64,000 nucleotides of DNA, taken from the NCBI GenBank assembly GCA_027459485.1, contig DAIDIG010000007.1:17070-81069 (forward strand), written 5' to 3'. The notes under the pieces are model-generated. The model was not told the origin of the DNA and did not search any database. It was given only the letters and a program-made list of their open reading frames with translations. The position numbers and the translations under genes are program-made. How positions within the stretch are numbered: the stretch's first letter is position 1; each line of letters starts with the position of its first letter. Below are positions 8,057 through 16,933 of the stretch, piece by piece. Source of the stretch: Bdellovibrionales bacterium. Lineage in GTDB: Bacteria > Bdellovibrionota > Bdellovibrionia > Bdellovibrionales > UBA1609.

Positions 8057-9632
8057 GGCAACTGCCGACCCAGTGACGGGGAAATGGCAGGTGCCTTTTG
8101 CCTTTCAAATACCGCGGTTTCATTTGATTCGGCTCGGACATCGGAGAATAATACGCCGTCGCGTTTCGAATCTCCGGTAACAGCCTGAGTTCCTTTCTGA
8201 ATTCGTTTGGTTTGAGAATGGCTTCGCTGGCAACTGCTACGGCGTCGTCCCATGCAATTCGGTGCTTTTCATCTTTTGTGTCAACGCACACGATTTTTTT
8301 GAATTGTGAGTCGCTCGGCTTCCAGACGTTGAACTGATTTTTTTTCGTTAAAACGCCGGCCAAATCGGCATGACCTGGGTTGCAAAATTGTTTGCTCGCT
8401 GTGCTGCATCCGGGCAACCGATTCATAATAACGGCGGCGATCGCGTAATAGTAGCGCTTGTCTGAATCAGCTGTCTGTATGTATTGTTTTGTATAACGAT
8501 CTCTAAAATATTTCGGCGATTCGCAACCGCGCATTTCGCCATAGAGAGTCCGTGCCAACATGTCGATGTTCGCCAAATCCTGAGCGGTCGTGCGAGTACG
8601 CATCGACACCGGGTGATAGGCTGTGCGCATATAATGGTCCACACGGCCTTGCCAAATGCGTAGGGCTGTTTTTTCCAAATGATAAGGGTTTAGTGATTCT
8701 TCGCATCGATTGCGGGCGACCAACACCTGAATGGGTTGGGTATCTTTTAGTTTCAGGTCACGTTCCATGTTGCTGAAAAACTGACCGAGAAGCGATCTCC
8801 CCTCCGTACAGCAACTGATTTTCGCTTCGGTTTGCTTGTCCTCGTCGCTGAAGATTCTCATTTTTTTTGCGTCGAAGGGGCGGGCGCCGAGGCCGGCTGA
8901 ATCCACGTAGGCCCATACGGCTTCGGCTTTATCGCCGTGCAGATATTTTTCGATGGCACTTTTCTTATTGGGCACGAGATCCACTTTGTAATAAAGCTCG
9001 CCGCCTTTGCCGTTTAGGGCGGATTTTGAGATCCCCGCATTCCACACTGCATCGGTTACAAACATGCGCATCGGCTGACCGTGCAAGGTGACTTCAGAAT
9101 TACCGTTTTTTAGGTATTGAACATTTAAGAAATGAGAACGTCCATCTGCGGACAGGGTCTGGCATGTGTCATATGAGTGATGCTTTTTGCAGGGATCGCT
9201 AATCGAAAAAGTTGGGATGGTATGCACGCGATAACGGCTGACAAACGCTTCAACCGGCTCGTCCGTATGATTGGTACCGCGTCCATTGAGCGAAACCCAA
9301 GAAAATTCTTCATCAGAGACGCTGACCATTGGATGAGCAATATCACCAAGAGCATTGACCGCACGTATCCAAGGGTAAGATGGCAGTGAGGTCGGTCGAG
9401 TGAAACGATTTGGGGAGCAAGGGACGACGCTGTCTTCGAGAATGTAACCGCTAAACTGATACTGCCGCACGGCAAAGTCGGTTCGCGGGTTCGGATTGAT
9501 CGTATCCACTCGCACATTATGTTTGAGGCGGCACCACTCGCGTACATGTGTGGGCTCGCTGCCCCCTGCGCTTGGGATAAAAAGCAGGCCGCCGATTGCA
9601 ATAAGCACTGGTGCGATAAAACGAAATTTCAT
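8028..9632 (-). CDS. Exported protein with C-terminal SleB-type cell-wall hydrolase domain
   Basis: A 534-residue secreted protein. The signal peptide starts at MKFRFIAPVLIAIGGLLF; a start 10 codons earlier is possible but would overlap the preceding gene. About 340 residues of unrecognised cysteine-containing sequence follow. The C-terminal 170 residues look like the Hydrolase_2/SleB family: MLARTLYGEMRG (with the expected catalytic Glu), YYAIAAVIMNRLPG, KNQFNVWKPSD and NATAYYSP. SleB-type enzymes are lytic transglycosylases acting on peptidoglycan. It is third in an operon after fadD and an unknown gene, with 10-base spacing. The large N-terminal region is unexplained and may target the enzyme. 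Confidence 0.75.
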   Translation of the reverse strand: MKFRFIAPVLIAIGGLLFIPSAGGSEPTHVREWCRLKHNVRVDTINPNPRTDFAVRQYQFSGYILEDSVVPCSPNRFTRPTSLPSYPWIRAVNALGDIAHPMVSVSDEEFSWVSLNGRGTNHTDEPVEAFVSRYRVHTIPTFSISDPCKKHHSYDTCQTLSADGRSHFLNVQYLKNGNSEVTLHGQPMRMFVTDAVWNAGISKSALNGKGGELYYKVDLVPNKKSAIEKYLHGDKAEAVWAYVDSAGLGARPFDAKKMRIFSDEDKQTEAKISCCTEGRSLLGQFFSNMERDLKLKDTQPIQVLVARNRCEESLNPYHLEKTALRIWQGRVDHYMRTAYHPVSMRTRTTAQDLANIDMLARTLYGEMRGCESPKYFRDRYTKQYIQTADSDKRYYYAIAAVIMNRLPGCSTASKQFCNPGHADLAGVLTKKNQFNVWKPSDSQFKKIVCVDTKDEKHRIAWDDAVAVASEAILKPNEFRKELRLLPEIRNATAYYSPMSEPNQMKPRYLKGKRHLPFPRHWVGSCLKLYATTSR

Positions 9633-9642
9633 CTTAAGTGAC

Positions 9643-11049
9643 TTATCGGTCAGAATAGCCAAAAAGTTTGCGTTTTTTTATAAGGTCCCGGACCACGGTC
9701 GGGACGAGCTCTTCCCACTTCGGGTTGCCGGCGGAGAGAAGTTTACGAACGGCCTCGGAACTCAGACTTGTATCGACGTCGTCGCAATTTTGCATGTCGG
9801 CCATTAGCCGATTCTCGACCAAATACCGGTACAATGGCAAAACCCCAGGCTCCGGTTTGAAAGTGGCGGCCGTTGTGCACGACTGGTCAGTTTTATACGG
9901 ATAAACATACATGCGAGTCTTGTCGTCAAACAGGTGCCCGAACGCCCCGAGCATCCCGCCTGGGTATTTTTCATAAAACTTCTTATCGAAGAGACCGTTC
10001 AGCGTGACGGCGCCAATCACCAAACAAATATAGTTGTCGGTGAGATGGCGCAGCTCTAGACGAAGCTGGGCGAACAGCGAAAAATTCGATATCAATACGT
10101 GATGACCGAGTGCCGATAACGTATCCACGCGGTCGAGAAAATCTTTTTTGTCGACCTCATCGCCAGTCTGCAGTTGCGACATGGCGAGCTCCATCATGAC
10201 CGTGACATCGCTGCGCTTAACTTGAAAATCGCGCTCCGCCTGGCGCAATCCGTTTTCTAGGATTTTTTCGTTGGTCAAAGTGACTGGTCGAAATGTTCCG
10301 CGCTGAACGAGCACCGGTCTTTTGTATAGCGCGTCGGCGATCGAGAGGACTTCACCCTTTGGGCTAAAAAGTGCCATTCTAGTAAGATCCTGCCGGACGA
10401 GTTCGAGACACATCAATCGGCTGTCAATGTGCTCCACATCGGGCCCGCTGAAGCGAATGAAGTTCACTTCAATTCGATCATTCGTCAGATTGTCGAGTAG
10501 TGACTTCACCAATTCCGGTCCGCCGTGCTCGATGTGACGGCGGGCGGCGAACACGAGGTTCACCCCTAAAATGCCGAGCGCGTCTTGCTGTTGTAGCCGC
10601 AATCGATCGCGCATGCGCACGTGTAAGACGATGTCATTCGTCGGGCCGCCGGGGCGTTGTTGAAAACGAATCCCCATCCAGCCGTGGCAGCTCGGTATTT
10701 CTTCATGTGAAGACGTTGCGACGGTATTGGCAAAGACAAAAAAACAGGTCGAGGCCCTGCGCTCCGGCAATCGTTCTTCGAGCAAAGCGTATTCGTGCGA
10801 GAGCATTTTTAAAAGCCGCTCTTCGCTGACGAACCGGCTGCCTTTGCCGTAGATTGAATCGCTGAACGATTTGTCGTAGGCCGACATTGATTTGGCGATA
10901 GTTTGCGAGGCGAGTCCGGCTTGAAAAAAATGTCGTGCAACTTCTTGCCCTGCGCCGATTTCGGCGAAGGTGCCGTAAAAGTTATTCGACTTGTTGATCT
11001 CGAGCGCTTTGTTGCGAGTCGTCTGAGATACGGACTGTGAATCGGCCAT
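9643..11049 (-). CDS. Conserved cytoplasmic protein of unassigned function
   Basis: A 468-residue soluble protein. The opening YGTFAEIGAGQEVARHFFQAG, the middle DALGILGVNLVFAA and the later DVTVMMELAMSQL are strongly patterned and I recognise them as a conserved bacterial family, but family members carry conflicting names in databases and I cannot assign an activity. There is no signal peptide or membrane segment. YGTFAEIGAGQEVA resembles a glycine-rich nucleotide or dinucleotide loop. The gene sits 11 bases after fadD and 10 before the SleB-like gene, all on the minus strand. A good upstream AAAGG supports the ATG. Confidence 0.8.
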   Translation of the reverse strand: MADSQSVSQTTRNKALEINKSNNFYGTFAEIGAGQEVARHFFQAGLASQTIAKSMSAYDKSFSDSIYGKGSRFVSEERLLKMLSHEYALLEERLPERRASTCFFVFANTVATSSHEEIPSCHGWMGIRFQQRPGGPTNDIVLHVRMRDRLRLQQQDALGILGVNLVFAARRHIEHGGPELVKSLLDNLTNDRIEVNFIRFSGPDVEHIDSRLMCLELVRQDLTRMALFSPKGEVLSIADALYKRPVLVQRGTFRPVTLTNEKILENGLRQAERDFQVKRSDVTVMMELAMSQLQTGDEVDKKDFLDRVDTLSALGHHVLISNFSLFAQLRLELRHLTDNYICLVIGAVTLNGLFDKKFYEKYPGGMLGAFGHLFDDKTRMYVYPYKTDQSCTTAATFKPEPGVLPLYRYLVENRLMADMQNCDDVDTSLSSEAVRKLLSAGNPKWEELVPTVVRDLIKKRKLFGYSDR

Positions 11050-11060
11050 GTTTTCTGCCT

Positions 11061-12728
11061 TTAGGTTTCGCGCAAAGCTCGCCGCAAAATTTTACCGACG
11101 TTCGTCTTCGGCAATTCGCTACGAAACTCAACGTATTTTGGGACTTTATAAGCGACCATGTTTTTACGACAGTAGTCGATGATTTCCGTCTCCGTCACCG
11201 GGCTCTTTTTCACAACGAAAATCTTCACGACTTCGCCTGATCGTTCGTCGGGTACGCCGACGGCCGCGACTTCTCCGATGGCCTCCATCGATGCGACCAC
11301 ATCTTCGATCTCGTTTGGGTAGACATTGAAACCCGAGACTAAAATCATGTCCTTTTTTCGATCGACGATTTTAAAAAATCCATCCGAGTCCATAACCGCG
11401 ATGTCACCGGTCCGCAGCCAGCCGTCGGGCATGAGAATTTTCGCTGTTTCATCGGGGCGATTCCAATACCCTTGCATCACTTGCGGGCCGCTTGCGCACA
11501 GTTCGCCTGGTTGCCCGAGCGCTACGGTGGCGCCGTTGTCGTCAACGAGCTTCACGTCGGTCGACGGGACGGGCAGTCCAATCGTGCCCGTTCGGTGCGA
11601 GCCATCTACCGGGCTGCACGAAATAACTGGCGCCGCTTCGGTCAGGCCGTAACCTTCGATGATCGGCGTACCCGTCAGTTTTTCCCACCTGTCCGCGACC
11701 GAATTTTGGAGTGCCATCCCGCCCGCGACCGAAATTTTAAGCGATGAAAAGTCCATCGATTTGAATTTGGGGTGGTTCATCAGCGCGTTGTAAAGTGTAT
11801 TCACTCCGGTCATAACCGTGTAGTGCTCTTTGCGCAGCGTTTTGACAAAGCCAGGTATGTCGCGCGGGTTTGTGATTAAGAGATTTGTGGCGCCTCGACG
11901 CATGAATGACAGACAATTTACTGTCAGCGAAAAAATGTGATAGAGGGGCAGCGCCGTCACCACGGTTTCTTCTCCGAGTTTCAATAGGGGAGCCATCCAT
12001 TCGCCAACCTGGAGCATATTGGCGATCATATTCTTGTGTGTGAGCATCGCGCCTTTAGCGACTCCCGTGGTGCCGCCGGTGTACTGCAGAAAGGCCAGAT
12101 CGTCAGGGGTGAGTGTCGGGTCGGCGAGATCGTTGAGAGCCCCTTCGTCCAGCGCTTCGAAAAAACTGACGGAGTTCGGTATGTCAAACGGCGGGACCAT
12201 CTTTTTAACATGTTTCGCGACCGTGTTGACGATCAGACTTTTCGGAAAGCCGAGCAGATCGCCGACTTCCGTGACCACCACCAAGTCGATATCCGTGTCT
12301 GGCAATACGTCTTGCAGATTGTGGGCGAAGTTGGCGAGAATCACGATGGCCTTCGCACCCGAGTCGCGAAACTGGTGTTTCATTTCGCGAGCTGTGTAGA
12401 GCGGGTTCGTATTGACGATGACAAGCCCCGCTTGCAGCGCGCCGAACAGCACGATCGGATATTGCAAGACGTTCGGCATTTGAATGGCTATGCGATCGCC
12501 CTTTTTCAGACCGCGGTTTTGCAAAAATGCGGCGAAATCGCGCGACATCTCGGCGAGCTCGTCATAGGTGAGAGTGCTCCCCATGCACTTAAAAGCGGCG
12601 AGTTTTGCGTAGCGCTCAGTTGTTTCTTGAAATAAGTCAACGATGGAGTTGTAACGACTCGTGTCGATCGTTTCGGGCACGCCCTTTGGATAATGCTTTA
12701 ACCAAGGTTTTTCCGCCGGTTTATCCAT
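11061..12728 (-). CDS. fadD: Long-chain fatty acid-CoA ligase
   Basis: A 555-residue adenylate-forming enzyme that activates fatty acids to acyl-CoA via an acyl-AMP intermediate. The AMP-binding P-loop [21 protein letters not shown], the YGLTEAAP motif, the GWLRTGDIA motif and the fatty-acyl-CoA synthetase signature ([21 protein letters not shown], then NEIEDVV) are all present in the usual order, and the terminal catalytic lysine is in [12 protein letters not shown]. Length matches FadD. It is first in a three-gene minus-strand operon, and its upstream region is shared with the divergent lipoprotein gene. Confidence 0.95.
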   Translation of the reverse strand: MDKPAEKPWLKHYPKGVPETIDTSRYNSIVDLFQETTERYAKLAAFKCMGSTLTYDELAEMSRDFAAFLQNRGLKKGDRIAIQMPNVLQYPIVLFGALQAGLVIVNTNPLYTAREMKHQFRDSGAKAIVILANFAHNLQDVLPDTDIDLVVVTEVGDLLGFPKSLIVNTVAKHVKKMVPPFDIPNSVSFFEALDEGALNDLADPTLTPDDLAFLQYTGGTTGVAKGAMLTHKNMIANMLQVGEWMAPLLKLGEETVVTALPLYHIFSLTVNCLSFMRRGATNLLITNPRDIPGFVKTLRKEHYTVMTGVNTLYNALMNHPKFKSMDFSSLKISVAGGMALQNSVADRWEKLTGTPIIEGYGLTEAAPVISCSPVDGSHRTGTIGLPVPSTDVKLVDDNGATVALGQPGELCASGPQVMQGYWNRPDETAKILMPDGWLRTGDIAVMDSDGFFKIVDRKKDMILVSGFNVYPNEIEDVVASMEAIGEVAAVGVPDERSGEVVKIFVVKKSPVTETEIIDYCRKNMVAYKVPKYVEFRSELPKTNVGKILRRALRET

Positions 12729-12847
12729 CGATGACTCCCTTCAGCCTTTAAAACGATATATGACGCCCGTGATTATGAATAGCACTGCCGCGCTGAGTTC
12801 TTCATAATGTTTGAACAGTTTTGAACAATCTCCCGAAGGAGGGAATT

Positions 12848-13426
12848 ATGACCGTAAAATCAAAGGCTGCGTTTGCTATGGCCGTTTGTATAGGTCTGAT
12901 CGGGTGCGCTCATGACAAAAATAAAGCGGAAAAAATCGACACCAGTTTGAAATACGCTGAGCCGATTACCGGCAACGAAAAAGTCGGAGTTAAAAACGGC
13001 GACCTGGTCGTGCAAAAAAAGGTATTGATGAGTGAGCAATTGCGCGATTTGCAAAACAAAGTTTACAGTCTGCAAGACCGCGTTTACGGCAATCGCGATT
13101 ACGGTTCTGAAGGCCTGTGGGGAGCATTAAGAAAATGTCGCGCCAAACTGGTCAGCCCGGCCATGGGCGGCGATGGTCACTTGATGTGGACGGAGCCGCG
13201 CGATCTCGTTGTCCACTCCGATAAAGACTACACGATCGGTCTTGACGACCAAAATCGCATCGTCGGTCTGACGACCGAATATTTAAAAGATCGCATCACG
13301 CGCTTTGAACAATACAAATCGATTTTGGATAAGCGCGAAGACCAACTTCAAACCAAACTTGATGTTTGCGACACCGAACTCGCAGCCGCTAAATGGAAGC
13401 GTAAAAATAAAACAGCGTCGAATTAG
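12848..13426 (+). CDS. Small lipoprotein of unknown function
   Basis: A 192-residue lipoprotein. A short signal (SKAAFAMAVCIGLIGC) ends with the lipobox LIGC followed by AHDK. The mature part has a predicted coiled region (SEQLRDLQNKVYSLQDRVYG) and a second helical segment towards a lysine-rich tail. No enzymatic motif seen. The start at ATG 12848 is set by GAAGGAGGG; an earlier in-frame ATG lacks this. It runs convergently into gpmA with only 6 bases between stops. Confidence 0.85.
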   Translation: MTVKSKAAFAMAVCIGLIGCAHDKNKAEKIDTSLKYAEPITGNEKVGVKNGDLVVQKKVLMSEQLRDLQNKVYSLQDRVYGNRDYGSEGLWGALRKCRAKLVSPAMGGDGHLMWTEPRDLVVHSDKDYTIGLDDQNRIVGLTTEYLKDRITRFEQYKSILDKREDQLQTKLDVCDTELAAAKWKRKNKTASN

Positions 13427-13432
13427 TAACGT

Positions 13433-14200
13433 TTAATGCGTGGGCGATGCCGGTCTAAGCGTCGCCTGGCCCGCAACTTTAGCCGCGGCTTCGGCTGCGG
13501 CTTTTTCGTCGCCCAAATAATAGTGCCGTAGGGGCTTCATTTTGTCGTTGAGTTCGTAAACGAGCGGGATGCCGGTCGGGATGTTCAACTCGCTGATCGC
13601 GTCGTCTGAAATTCCGTCGAGATGTTTAATCAAAGCGCGCAGAGAATTGCCGTGAGCGACGATCAAGACACGTTGTTTTTTCTTAATGGTCGGTACAATT
13701 TTCGTCTTCCAGTACGGCAACACGCGGGCTTGGCAGGATTTGAGCGATTCGGTATCGGGCAGTTCCGTTTTCTTGAGCGCACTGTAGCGGCGGTCATGGC
13801 ACGGATGGCGCGGGTCCGACCGTTTTAATTTTTCGGGGGGAGTGTCGTAACTGCGACGCCATATAAAAACCTGATCTTCGCCGAACTTCGCCGCTGTTTC
13901 GGATTTGTTAAGGCCTTGTAAAGCTCCGTAATGGCGCTCGTTGAGTTGCCACGCGCGCGTCACCGGTAGCCACATTTGGTCGGTTTCGTCGAGCACATAC
14001 CACATCGTGCGAATCGCTCGCTTCAAAACCGACGTAAAAACACAATCGAATTCGTACCCGGCTTCTTTTATTAATCTGGCCGCCGATTTGGCTTCTTCGA
14101 CCCCTTTGGGCGAGAGGTCGACGTCTGTCCAACCGGTGAATCTGTTTTCTTGATTCCATGTGCTTTCGCCGTGACGAACCAGAACGAGCTTGTGCTTCAT
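13433..14200 (-). CDS. gpmA: 2,3-bisphosphoglycerate-dependent phosphoglycerate mutase
   Basis: A 255-residue glycolytic enzyme that interconverts 3- and 2-phosphoglycerate. The phospho-acceptor histidine lies in [10 protein letters not shown], and the other catalytic elements are [26 protein letters not shown] and [13 protein letters not shown]. Its length is that of the dPGM family plus an alanine-rich C-terminal tail ([14 protein letters not shown]), presumably flexible. A 5' AGGAGT precedes the ATG. Confidence 0.95.
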   Translation of the reverse strand: MKHKLVLVRHGESTWNQENRFTGWTDVDLSPKGVEEAKSAARLIKEAGYEFDCVFTSVLKRAIRTMWYVLDETDQMWLPVTRAWQLNERHYGALQGLNKSETAAKFGEDQVFIWRRSYDTPPEKLKRSDPRHPCHDRRYSALKKTELPDTESLKSCQARVLPYWKTKIVPTIKKKQRVLIVAHGNSLRALIKHLDGISDDAISELNIPTGIPLVYELNDKMKPLRHYYLGDEKAAAEAAAKVAGQATLRPASPTH

Positions 14201-14249
14201 AATGACTCCTGTTAATTCAATATAGTTATATAGTTAAGGCGGAGGTCAA

Positions 14250-14816
14250 ATGGAACTTAAAAGATGGGAACTCATTTCCGTACTGGGTCTAATTTTAGCG
14301 GGTGTCGCCTCGCGATTTCTACCTCACGCTGTCAACTTCACGCCGATCTTGGGGCTCGCGATTTTCGTCGGTCACATGAGCCGGCGCAATCCGTTACTGG
14401 TCGCGTTTATGGTTGTACTGCTTGTGGTCAGCGATCTCGCCATCGGTTTCTATGACGGGATTTCTCTGGTTTATCTTTCTTACGCTTTGGCATTTGGCTT
14501 CGGTTATTTGATTCGCCGACGTGGTAAGAAAATCGGTGCTGCGCCGATTTTGGTGTCGGGGCTTTCAACGGCCATACTGTTTTTCTTTTTCAGCAATTTG
14601 GGCGTGTGGCTCTGGAGCGGCATGTACGAAAAGTCATTGACTGGGATTGTCCAGTGCTACGCTTTGGCGCTGCCGTTCTTCCCGAACGTTGTGATCTCAA
14701 CTCTCGCGACTGTCGCTTTGACCTTCGGCGTGTTTGCGGCGACGGAACGTTTGGCTGCCCGTAGCGATCGTGGCGGCGAGGGCGTTCTTCAAGAAGTCAC
14801 CGGGCAAAAACGGTAA
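14250..14816 (+). CDS. Small multi-pass membrane protein, DUF6580-like
   Basis: A 188-residue integral membrane protein with five or six hydrophobic segments. The pattern SRFLPHAVNFTPILGLAIFVGHM near the N terminus, VVLLVVSDLAIGFYDG and the later NLGVWLWSGMYEKSLTGIVQCYALALPFFPN match the DUF6580 family as I recall it; these proteins resemble ECF-transporter substrate-binding subunits but no substrate is established. The last 40 codons (polar tail TERLAARSDRGGEG...) overlap the 3' end of the convergent bioY by 120 bases; the conserved membrane part ends about where the overlap starts. A GGCGGAGG Shine-Dalgarno supports the start. Confidence 0.75.
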   Translation: MELKRWELISVLGLILAGVASRFLPHAVNFTPILGLAIFVGHMSRRNPLLVAFMVVLLVVSDLAIGFYDGISLVYLSYALAFGFGYLIRRRGKKIGAAPILVSGLSTAILFFFFSNLGVWLWSGMYEKSLTGIVQCYALALPFFPNVVISTLATVALTFGVFAATERLAARSDRGGEGVLQEVTGQKR

Positions 14817-15338
14817 AACTCCCATCGTCATAAGAGCCCCGAGTGTCGGGCCATGCGCGCCGGATTTCGTTAGTCCAAATGTTGGCTCGAGGTAAAGCGC
14901 GAGCACGGCGACTCCGAATGTGAAAGTGATCACACTGCCGCAAGCGGCGGCGAAGAATGCGCCAAGCCATGAGGCGCGCGCACCGCGATCGGCCAGTTCG
15001 CCAATCACCAAGGCGCCAAGCGACATGCCAAATAAATACCCGACTGTCGGGCCGAGCTCGAGGCCAGCCGTACCCGCCGAAAAAACCGGCGCGCCCAAAC
15101 CCCCGATGAGCAAATAAGCCGTCATTACGGCTAGCGATCGATTGCGGCCGAAAAGAAGCGCCATCAGTGCGACGCCGAACGTTTGCCCGGTGATCGGCAC
15201 GGGCGTCCACGGCAGCGGGATCGTGAGCTGCGCAAGAAGCGCGACAAACATCACGCCGACCGCCCAAAGAAGAAGTTCAGTGGCGAGGGATTTCGTGTGG
15301 ATTTCGGAATTCTTTTTGCTTAGGACGTGAGTGTTCAT
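14697..15338 (-). CDS. bioY: Biotin ECF-transporter substrate-binding protein BioY
   Basis: A 213-residue S-component for biotin uptake, with six hydrophobic segments. The BioY signature is clear: AQLTIPLPWTPVPITGQTF, then LLIGGLGAPVFSAGTAG, GPTVGYLFGMSLGALVIG and the late MGVLPFLPGDFLKNALAA. It would work with an ECF energising module or alone; no EcfA/T genes are visible here. I start at the ATG at 15336-15338 (GGGAGAG upstream); the longer reading would run through the tandem repeats at 15359-15401, which look regulatory. Its last about 40 codons overlap the convergent membrane-protein gene, and the PGDFLKNALAA motif lies inside that overlap. Confidence 0.9.
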   Translation of the reverse strand: MNTHVLSKKNSEIHTKSLATELLLWAVGVMFVALLAQLTIPLPWTPVPITGQTFGVALMALLFGRNRSLAVMTAYLLIGGLGAPVFSAGTAGLELGPTVGYLFGMSLGALVIGELADRGARASWLGAFFAAACGSVITFTFGVAVLALYLEPTFGLTKSGAHGPTLGALMTMGVLPFLPGDFLKNALAATIATGSQTFRRRKHAEGQSDSRES

Positions 15339-15358
15339 GGCTCTCCCAAATCGGTTGG

Positions 15359-15401
15359 TTCTGATCAATATTCTGATCAATGAATGCCTGTTGAATGCCT
15401 G
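15359..15401 (-). repeat. Two short tandem repeats upstream of bioY
   Basis: TTCTGATCAAT occurs twice, head to tail with a 12-base period (15359-15382), followed directly by TGAATGCCTG twice with an 11-base period (15381-15401). Both lie 21-63 bases upstream of the bioY start. Periods close to one helical turn suggest binding sites for a regulator on one face of the DNA. They do not resemble the BirA or BioR operators I know. Confidence 0.5.
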
Positions 15402-15474
15402 GCTCATATGAATACCAGATCGGATTGCTCACGGCAATTGCGTCGCCGGACTGGCGCCTGCCTTGGCAGACTGC

Positions 15475-16359
15475 CTAGCCATCACGCAGCCTATGATGCG
15501 CGTGGCACAAAAGCCGCAGGTTTTTCTCTGTCGCGGGGCCGCCCAAACAAACCGGGTGGATGTGATCGATTTGAAGAAGATGTCGTGAATCGCAGCGCCT
15601 GCCCGTCGTTGGGTCGGCGTAAGTGCATTGGCCCTGATCACGCTGCCAAATCTGCCGTTTGAGGCGTGACGGGATATGTCGGGGATTGCTCGATGGCCCT
15701 CTGATGTGTGGGCCTTTTATAGGTGCCGCAAATTTCGCCTCCGCCGAATGCTTCGCCATTGGATCCAATTTCTTCAGCATATATTCACACATGTCATCAA
15801 TCAGATCGGCATACGCCATTTTTGGATTTTTGTGCGCGCGCAGATTTTTAAGTCGATCAAGCTTCTCGAGTGTCACCTGCTTTAATCTCACATGAAGCAG
15901 CGCTTCGTCACCGGCGGTGGCTTTAACGACTTCACGTTTAGGCGGGAGTGCCCTCACGCCAAACTCGCGGACGAGAATTTTTTCAGTTTCGCGCTTCGAG
16001 CAATTTTCAATTTTCTCAAGCACTGATTTTTGCTCCGGCACATCGATTTTTTCTCTGGAGAAGAAGCTCTGCGCCATAGAAAGATTCGTCAAATTCAGTT
16101 CACCCGAATTTAATTTCTCTTTTATTTCGGGCAAAACCCGCGCCATCTTCACAGCCGAAATCCTACGGTAGGCGCACGACTCCGAATAGCCGAGCGCTTT
16201 CACGGCATACTCAAACAGCGAGCTATAACCCATCTTGAGATGCAGATTCGCATCCTGAATTTTCTGCAAGTTTTCAATCACAAGACCGGTGAGCCGCCGC
16301 TCTTCTTTGACGAGTTTTAAGGTTTCATCGTGAAGGGAATCGTGGAGCGTACAATTCAT
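15475..16359 (-). CDS. HNH endonuclease-domain protein
   Basis: A 294-residue protein. Residues 1-210 are helical, rich in Lys/Glu, and begin with a region (GYSSLFEYAVKALGYSESCAYRRI) typical of the DUF222-like or HNH-associated N-terminal domain seen in multi-copy families of Bdellovibrionota. The C-terminal HNH domain has the paired zinc cysteines (QCTYADPTTGRRCDSRHLL), the catalytic HNH-type core QIDHIHPVCLGG and NLRLLCHAHHRLRDG. HNH proteins cut DNA; a biological target is unknown. The start at ATG 16357-16359 follows AAAGGATT. It stands alone with no methylase neighbour, so a restriction system is not indicated. Confidence 0.85.
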   Translation of the reverse strand: MNCTLHDSLHDETLKLVKEERRLTGLVIENLQKIQDANLHLKMGYSSLFEYAVKALGYSESCAYRRISAVKMARVLPEIKEKLNSGELNLTNLSMAQSFFSREKIDVPEQKSVLEKIENCSKRETEKILVREFGVRALPPKREVVKATAGDEALLHVRLKQVTLEKLDRLKNLRAHKNPKMAYADLIDDMCEYMLKKLDPMAKHSAEAKFAAPIKGPHIRGPSSNPRHIPSRLKRQIWQRDQGQCTYADPTTGRRCDSRHLLQIDHIHPVCLGGPATEKNLRLLCHAHHRLRDG

Positions 16360-16933
16360 TTTAATCCTTTCTTTTGGCTTTTTTCTCGCGCGCAAATTCT
16401 TTTACCATTGCTTTTAAATTTTGAGTTTTCGCTCGATTGGTTGCGTCGAAGAAAAATTAATCCGGACACTCGTGAACGTATTTGAAACGAACAGTTCAAC
16501 CGTTAGCCGAGACATTTTCGATTGCTGGTACAGCGATGTGCACCTCCACCCGGACGTGTAACCTGCGGGCATTTAGATAGAAAAAATCGTGTCAATAAAT
16601 ATTATTTGTTTCTGCCAGCTTTTCTGGAGACGAAGCTCTGCGGCAAAGCTTGTTCGCGGTTGGCGCATTTGCAAATTCAAACTGTCTATGCAATTTGCAT
16701 CCGTCAATGGCGCGCGAAACGACTGTCTAAAAACTTTGCGTCTCAAAATGAGATTGCCGAGCGAGTTTGGCGATTTGAGCGCCCCATCTCGAATTGGACC
16801 GCGCACGCTGGATGGCCGCTTTTTGGCACTGGGTTTGCTTTACATTTCTGTAGGACTCAATTTAGCCGCTGGTCCTTTGTGCCGATAAGTTCTGATGAAA
16901 CGCCGGCAAAGCGGCGATACGAAGGGGGAATCA
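16360..16933. other. 574-base intergenic region between divergent genes
   Basis: No convincing gene. It contains an 8-base inverted repeat (TGCAAATT 16670-16677 and AATTTGCA 16692-16699) and, 46 bases before the next gene, GCCGATAA at 16881-16888, identical to the -10 element of FliA (sigma-28) promoters; a matching -35 TAAA is not seen at the usual spacing. Short open frames here lack ribosome sites and family features. Confidence 0.5.

Noticed and set aside
14797..15267. 156-codon open frame in another minus frame of bioY
   Set aside because: It is a shadow of the BioY-coding sequence, which has clear family motifs.
15475..16359. Restriction-modification or mobile-element role for the HNH gene
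   Set aside because: No methylase, integrase, inverted repeats or target duplications are seen nearby.
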